DNA of 64,000 bases from an uncultured Aquimarina sp. (GTDB lineage Bacteria; Bacteroidota; Bacteroidia; Flavobacteriales; Flavobacteriaceae), in the NCBI GenBank assembly GCA_947498815.1, contig CANMLU010000008.1, positions 62,001 through 126,000 on the forward strand. Reading direction: 5' to 3'. The position numbers and the translations under genes were made by a program. Position 1 is the stretch's first letter, and each line of letters opens with the position of its first letter. This document shows, piece after piece, positions 62,627 to 64,000 of the stretch. The notes beneath the pieces were generated by a model. That model was not told the origin of the DNA, did no database searches, and worked only from the letters and a program-made list of their open reading frames with translations.

Positions 62627-62643
62627 TTATCGCGATTTAATTT

Positions 62644-62838
62644 TTAGTCAAAAACGACTATAAGAGACCAACCAGAAAGCACGGTATTGTTCCTCTGTAT
62701 TTCATTGCAAGTATTATCAATGCTATCCATTTTTTTTCCTGCAAAACAATCATCTATAATATCACCACCATTTACGTTTCGTAAATTGACTTTAGGTATT
62801 TGATACTTCTTTAGTGTTTCTAAACTTGATTTTTTCAT
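62644..62838 (-). CDS. short double-glycine-leader peptide precursor, copy 2 (64 residues)
   Basis: This 64-residue frame has a leader of 25 residues (MKKSSLETLKKYQIPK ... VNGG) matching copy 1. The 39-residue core has cysteines at 31 and 44, is acidic near the start (DIIDDC), and ends in a hydrophobic tail (SGWSLIVVFD). The cysteine at 31 is shared with copy 1; the rest of the core has diverged, as is usual for exported peptide families under diversifying selection. It starts 89 bases after the stop of the TIG-repeat gene on the same strand, with no terminator between, so the two may be cotranscribed. Likely an exported bioactive or signalling peptide; unproven. Confidence 0.75.
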   Translation of the reverse strand: MKKSSLETLKKYQIPKVNLRNVNGGDIIDDCFAGKKMDSIDNTCNEIQRNNTVLSGWSLIVVFD

Positions 62839-62895
62839 GTTATTAAGACTTTAGTTTTAAATGCCTACTCTATTATGTTGGTTTTCGGCTTCCCC
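62819..62895 (-). repeat. conserved 77-base 5' block of peptide gene copy 2
   Basis: Counterpart of 62236-62312 and equal in length. It carries the same GGGGAAGCCGAAAACC and AGAGTAGGCAT elements before the start codon. Here it is not preceded by a terminator but by the end of the TIG-repeat gene. Confidence 0.7.
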
Positions 62896-62927
62896 TATAT
62901 CCATTCGTGTTATTAATAGGTTGAAAT

Positions 62928-64000
62928 TTAATTTGTCAATAGTAATTGAGGATCTCCTAAAGGTTTAAGTTCATAAACATGATCAGGAGTAAATACTGAA
63001 ACTATGTAGGTTCCTGGAATACCAAAATTAGAAACTCCAATAGTAGTTTTAGTAAGGTCATCAGAGAATGAATCACCTGTAACGGTACCCATAAGAACAG
63101 AATTATCGGCAATATTTTTAAACTCGACAATCATTTCTTTAGGTTTTCGGAAAATATGGCTAAGTTCTATTTGGATATTTTGATGGCTGAGTATAGAATT
63201 TGATTTTAATTTAAATGTACCTTCACCTATTTCAATTTGATCGCTCTGAGCTGCGAATAGATCGATATCACCAAGCTTACTTTTAATAGTAGCAGTACCA
63301 ATATCCAGAGATGTTGGAACATCAAGAAAAAAGTCTCTTCCTTTATTATTCGCGGGCCATGTAAACAAAATAGGGGCTTCTACATCATTAAATAAAAACG
63401 AGGGCATTACATTAGAGCTTATAGATATGTTGCTATCTGTATTTCGATTGTCGTTGATATTTAGGTTTACGGCACTTCCTGGACAGATTGGAACTCCGTT
63501 GTTAAGATTATTATTTACAAGATCATTATTTACCTGATATTGTAGTCCATACGTATAGTTGTCTACTGTAGTGGCCGCTTGACCGTCTATTTCGACAGAA
63601 ATTGGAAATTGCTCTAACAGAAAACCTGGATTATTAGTTTGAAATACAATAGAGTCTGTACTTGAACTTATAATGGGTAGATCTCTATTATTAATACTCA
63701 CTTTTATTTCGTTGGGATCATCACTAAAATAACTTCCTTTGATTGTAATATCCCTAAACAGAACACCGATTTTTGGATAAAAATCGTCTATTCGTGGACC
63801 AGGGTATAAAAATGTTGGACTAAGTGTTTGGGTACTAGAATTAATCTTTACTTTTAATTGTGCAGCTACCCCACGATCATTTTTTGGAGCAGCAACTTTG
63901 ATTCGGGTATTGGAGAATTCGGTTATTGTTGCAGGAATATCATTAACTGTAATTTCCACATTTTGTGCGTTAGTTCCAAAATCATTACCATTAATAGTGA
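62928..64000 (-). CDS. partial surface protein with IPT/TIG repeats (5' end beyond the window)
   Basis: The frame is open to the window edge, so the true start lies outside. The valine codon GTG at 63957 is internal: upstream codons read TINGNDFGTNAQNVEITVNDIPA, a TIG-domain strand pattern. A second TIG-like domain follows (ITIKGSYFSDDPNEIKVSIN, about 70-130 of the visible part). After that come a region with PICPGSAVNLNIND and a beta-rich C-terminus (GTYIVSVFTPDHVYEL). No C-terminal sorting motif is evident. TIG/IPT domains occur in cell-surface and secreted proteins of Bacteroidota. It is followed by peptide gene copy 2 on the same strand. Confidence 0.8.
   Translation of the reverse strand, partial: TINGNDFGTNAQNVEITVNDIPATITEFSNTRIKVAAPKNDRGVAAQLKVKINSSTQTLSPTFLYPGPRIDDFYPKIGVLFRDITIKGSYFSDDPNEIKVSINNRDLPIISSSTDSIVFQTNNPGFLLEQFPISVEIDGQAATTVDNYTYGLQYQVNNDLVNNNLNNGVPICPGSAVNLNINDNRNTDSNISISSNVMPSFLFNDVEAPILFTWPANNKGRDFFLDVPTSLDIGTATIKSKLGDIDLFAAQSDQIEIGEGTFKLKSNSILSHQNIQIELSHIFRKPKEMIVEFKNIADNSVLMGTVTGDSFSDDLTKTTIGVSNFGIPGTYIVSVFTPDHVYELKPLGDPQLLLTN

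Noticed and set aside
62094-62838. Interpretation of the two short genes as a toxin-antitoxin pair
   Set aside because: They are paralogues with a shared leader and double-glycine end, which fits exported peptide precursors and not a two-component toxin system.
1-64000. CRISPR arrays, rRNA, tRNA, insertion sequences, prophage
   Set aside because: No regularly spaced repeats, RNA gene signatures, transposase or phage genes were seen on either strand.

Overview
The window is a chromosomal stretch from a member of the Bacteroidota, most likely a marine Flavobacteriaceae (Aquimarina-like at a guess). The evidence is the low GC content, Bacteroidetes-type promoters (TTG-N19-TAnnTTTG), a SusC/SusD pair, short lipobox lipoproteins, a DUF3109 protein, a eukaryote-like class Ia ribonucleotide reductase, an lpxB/NlpC-P60/surE cluster, and gene pairs such as dxs/tadA and sucA/sucB. 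I see no rRNA, tRNA, CRISPR array, insertion sequence or prophage. Most of the window is ordinary core genome; the last 2.1 kb looks accessory.

Layout. 0.1-4 kb: dCMP deaminase, CtpA-type protease, small membrane proteins, MarC and DUF3109. 4.4-11 kb: nucleotide metabolism (nrdB, nrdA, dGTPase-like HD hydrolase) with two zinc-ribbon membrane proteins between them. 11-18 kb: lipocalin-like lipoprotein, dxs, tadA, a cNMP/CBS/DUF294 protein with a DnaQ-like exonuclease, and a cold-shock protein. 18-22 kb: a CLC protein lacking the gating glutamate, and aspS. 22-28.7 kb: a SusC/SusD pair and an S9 peptidase separated by two copies of one terminator. 28.7-35.4 kb: a tetR-tolC-adaptor-RND efflux operon with a clear promoter and a 28-bp palindromic operator. 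35.6-41.6 kb: polyprenyl synthase, a barrel protein, sucA and sucB. 41.7-44 kb: HMG-CoA reductase and a GHMP kinase (mevalonate pathway). 44.2-53.5 kb: a peptide-use block with a DPP-IV-like peptidase, two POT transporters, a thioredoxin-like protein, an M20 amidohydrolase and a penicillin-binding-type serine hydrolase. 53.5-58.5 kb: comEC, C40 peptidase, lpxB, a small membrane protein and surE. 58.6-61.9 kb: a Tsp/Prc protease and an OppC-like permease. 62-64 kb: two tandem short genes for double-glycine-leader peptides, downstream of a TIG-repeat surface protein that runs off the window.

The most novel signal is the tandem peptide pair at 62094-62838. One gene encodes only 53 residues. Both leaders are 25 residues long, end in VNGG, and are followed by a core with a cysteine at residue 31. 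Both are preceded by an ungapped 77-nt conserved block (69 of 77 identical by my hand count), with a decayed reading frame and a terminator between the copies. They look like precursors of a secreted, possibly modified, peptide. No maturation enzyme or dedicated exporter lies in the window.

Other points worth following are the palindromic efflux operator, the coexistence of dxs with HMG-CoA reductase, the CLC Glu-to-Leu change, and intergenic inverted repeats of a shared family at 5.5 and 11.65 kb.
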